DNA of 7,083 nt, taken from NCBI GenBank assembly GCA_046349875.1, contig JAXMBN010000076.1, positions 1 to 7,083 on the forward strand. The letters are read 5' to 3'. This document shows, one piece after another, positions 5,615-7,083 of the stretch (position 1 is the first letter of the stretch; every line of letters begins with the position of its first letter). The notes beneath the pieces are model-generated. The model had not been told where the DNA came from, made no database searches, and saw only the letters and a list, made by a program, of their open reading frames with translations. The DNA is from JAXMBN01 sp046349875 (lineage in GTDB: Bacteria; Planctomycetota; Planctomycetia; Pirellulales; Pirellulaceae). Made by a program: the position numbers and the translations under genes.

Positions 5615-6478
5615 ATGGATCGTACTCTGACCATCCCTTCCACTCTTCATCATCCCGTGTTGAGTACTGCGATCGAAGCCGCGATGATCGGGTCGCAGGT
5701 ACTCGTTGATCACTTTCAACGAGATCTTCAGTTCCAGGAAAAGGGTATCGGGGAACTCGTTTCCATCGCGGATATCGAGTCTGAAAAGTCAATCGTTGCG
5801 ACGATTCATCAGACCTTTCCCAAGCACGCCATCCTCGCCGAAGAAGGGCATCAAGAGGTTCAGGATAGCGAACACCTTTGGATCATCGATCCACTGGACG
5901 GCACCAACAACTTTGCGCATCGCATCCCGCACTTTGCCATTTCGATAGCGTATGCGGTCAACGGAGTGGTCGAGTGCGGTGTGATTACCAATCCCATTTC
6001 GGGAGACTGGTTCATTGCAGTCCGCGGCCAAGGGGCATGGCATCAAGGTAAACGCGCGCATGTCAATGCTCACCAACATCTTCATGAGTCGATGATCGCG
6101 TTGGGATTTTACTACGATCGTGGACTGATGATGGAAGCGACCTTATGTGCGGCTCGCGATTTCTTCAAGCAGCATATTCATGGGGTACGTCGATTTGGAA
6201 CGGCATCGCTCGACCTAGCCATGGTCGGTTGCGGATCATTCGGTGCCTATTTTGAATTTCAACTCTCACCTTGGGATTTTGCCGCTGGCAAGCTCTTTGT
6301 CGAAGAGGCGGGTGGCAAGGTCACCGATTGCTTGGGGGAAGATCTCCCGCTGCGCCACAAGACCTCGATTCTTGCGTCCAATGGGCACCTCCATTCCAAG
6401 GGATTAAAGATCACTTCGCACCATTGGCAGCAATACAAACAAGGTCACGCCGATTTCCTATCGGTCACGCAAATCTAG
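5615..6478 (+). CDS. Inositol monophosphatase family (SuhB/HisN-like) phosphatase
   Basis: A Mg2+-dependent, Li+-sensitive-type sugar-phosphate phosphatase of 287 residues, normal for the family (about 260-280). Numbered from ATG 5615: KGIGELVSIADIESEKSI at 43-60 (substrate-loop and AD..SE motif), AEEGH at 75-79 (metal ligand Glu76), the signature IDPLDGTNNFAHRIP at 91-105 (Asp92, Asp95 metal ligands), then SPWDFAAGKLFVEEAGGKV with Asp221, the third-site metal ligand. All catalytic residues are present. Substrate cannot be told from sequence: inositol-1-phosphate, histidinol phosphate, 3'-phosphoadenosine phosphate or another phosphomonoester are all handled by close relatives. The ATG at 5615 has AGGA 8 bases upstream; ATG 5606 adds three residues. 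It follows rnhA by about 70 bases with no terminator or clear promoter between, so co-transcription is likely. Confidence 0.93.
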   Translation: MDRTLTIPSTLHHPVLSTAIEAAMIGSQVLVDHFQRDLQFQEKGIGELVSIADIESEKSIVATIHQTFPKHAILAEEGHQEVQDSEHLWIIDPLDGTNNFAHRIPHFAISIAYAVNGVVECGVITNPISGDWFIAVRGQGAWHQGKRAHVNAHQHLHESMIALGFYYDRGLMMEATLCAARDFFKQHIHGVRRFGTASLDLAMVGCGSFGAYFEFQLSPWDFAAGKLFVEEAGGKVTDCLGEDLPLRHKTSILASNGHLHSKGLKITSHHWQQYKQGHADFLSVTQI

Positions 6479-6697
6479 GTTTCGTGTCGCATTTTGAACG
6501 ATTTTAGAGCGTTCCGTTGAAATCGATGCAAACCAGTCAGAAGTTCATCCATTTGCGTGACTTGCTTCGATGGGCTAGTCTGGAATTTCACTACACTTTT
6601 TAGAGACGCAGAAAACCCAACCGAGTGGGATAGCCCTGCGTACCACTGGGCACTACCCACCCTTCCTGCAACAACACCTTCTCCCCCATCCAAAGCC
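6479..6697 (+). other. Gap between the phosphatase and GXGXG genes; possible weak promoter inside
   Basis: No strong terminator follows the phosphatase: GAACG/CGTTC at 6496-6514 is a 5-bp stem with a 9-base loop and no T run. TTGCGT (6553-6558), 17 bases, TAGTCT (6576-6581) is a weak promoter candidate for the next gene. The reading frame of the next gene is open back to a TGA at 6518-6520, with a GTG at 6557 as the only strong upstream start. A 25-codon ORF at 6526-6603 has no supporting features. Confidence 0.35.
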
Positions 6698-7083
6698 ATG
6701 AGCGAACCCACCGAAGAGGTAGAACTAGACCTAAAGCTGATCGATAGGTCACGACTACCTGAGGTCTTATCGAAGGCATCGGCGGCCGAACACGCTGTCG
6801 CTTTGATTCATCCAGAGCGTTGTGATTTCCTGCTTCCATCGTTGGCCGCTACCGCTAAATTGCGTGTGGCAGGAGACCTTGGTGACTACTGCTTTCTCGC
6901 CAATCAAGGAGCACAATTGGAAGTGGAAGGAGAAGTAGGCCATGCCTGCGGGCAAGCTCAACGATCAGGCAATATTGTGGTTCATGGGAGTGCAGGGCCA
7001 TGCTTGGGGAGCTTCTTAGCGGGTGGGTGGGTTGCCGTCTATGGAAGTGCCGGTGCACGCTGTGGAGCTGGTTTATCCCATGG
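6698..7083 (+). CDS. GXGXG-repeat protein, glutamate synthase domain 3 / FwdC-like (5' part only)
   Basis: The first 128 codons are visible. After an acidic N terminus of about 55 residues comes a run of beta-helix repeats of the G-x-x-G type: GDLGDYCFLANQGAQ, VEGEVGHACGQA, VHGSAGPCLGSFLAGG, VYGSAGARCGAGLS. This is the right-handed parallel beta-helix seen in the C-terminal domain of glutamate synthase large subunit, in stand-alone glutamate-synthase-like subunits (MgsB/GlxC type) and in formylmethanofuran dehydrogenase subunit C (FwdC/FhcC). The pattern of an aromatic-Leu-Ala-Asn-x-Gly-Ala stretch before VEG looks closer to the glutamate-synthase-like subunits. FhcC remains possible because planctomycetes carry tetrahydromethanopterin-linked C1 genes. 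The first ATG with a good fold register is 6698; no Shine-Dalgarno is seen and GTG 6557 would add 47 residues. The partner subunits needed to decide would lie past the right edge. Confidence 0.75.
   Translation, partial: MSEPTEEVELDLKLIDRSRLPEVLSKASAAEHAVALIHPERCDFLLPSLAATAKLRVAGDLGDYCFLANQGAQLEVEGEVGHACGQAQRSGNIVVHGSAGPCLGSFLAGGWVAVYGSAGARCGAGLSH

Noticed and set aside
6496..6514. GAACG/CGTTC inverted repeat after the phosphatase stop
   Set aside because: It has only a 5-bp stem with a 9-base loop and no T tract; termination here is unproven.

Overview
The window most likely comes from a planctomycete, probably of the Pirellula/Rhodopirellula type. This rests on a secreted low-complexity protein ending in an SHD1 domain (a domain strongly expanded in Planctomycetes), patchy Shine-Dalgarno use, and moderate GC content with scattered, loosely packed genes. 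This is inference; there is no rRNA or other marker gene. I see no IS element, integrase, CRISPR array, tRNA or rRNA. Five genes are convincing and complete or partial at an edge, plus one partial gene at the right edge whose family is clear but whose exact function is not.

Layout. 1-805 (minus): first 268 codons of a soluble pyridine nucleotide transhydrogenase (sthA), running off the left edge. 806-1090: no gene seen. 1091-1123: a textbook intrinsic terminator for the next minus-strand gene. 1154-2884 (minus): a 576-residue exported protein made of signal peptide, cysteine-rich patch, PEVK-like repeats, 15 D-D-L/P-F-G type repeats and a C-terminal SHD1 domain. 2885-3267: a divergent intergenic region with plausible promoters for both flanking genes. 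3268-5064 (plus): a membrane histidine kinase whose periplasmic sensor carries a CXXCH c-type heme motif. 5075-5545 (plus): RNase HI. 5615-6478 (plus): an inositol-monophosphatase-family phosphatase. 6479-6697: gap. 6698-7083 (plus): the start of a GXGXG-repeat protein related to glutamate synthase domain 3 / FwdC, running off the right edge.

How they fit together. The kinase, rnhA and phosphatase genes run the same way. The kinase stop codon touches the rnhA ribosome-binding site, and only about 70 bases separate rnhA from the phosphatase, so they look co-transcribed from the promoter at 3204-3232. No response regulator is next to the kinase, so its partner must be elsewhere. The redox flavour of the kinase (heme sensor) and of sthA (NADPH/NADH balance) is suggestive, but no direct link is visible.

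The most unusual item is the 1154-2884 protein. It pairs a domain that in yeast Sla1 reads short Phe-centred endocytic signals with a long string of Phe-centred acidic motifs in the same exported polypeptide, which suggests a testable self-association or scaffold model. The second is the heme-c sensor kinase. The rest is ordinary chromosomal housekeeping.
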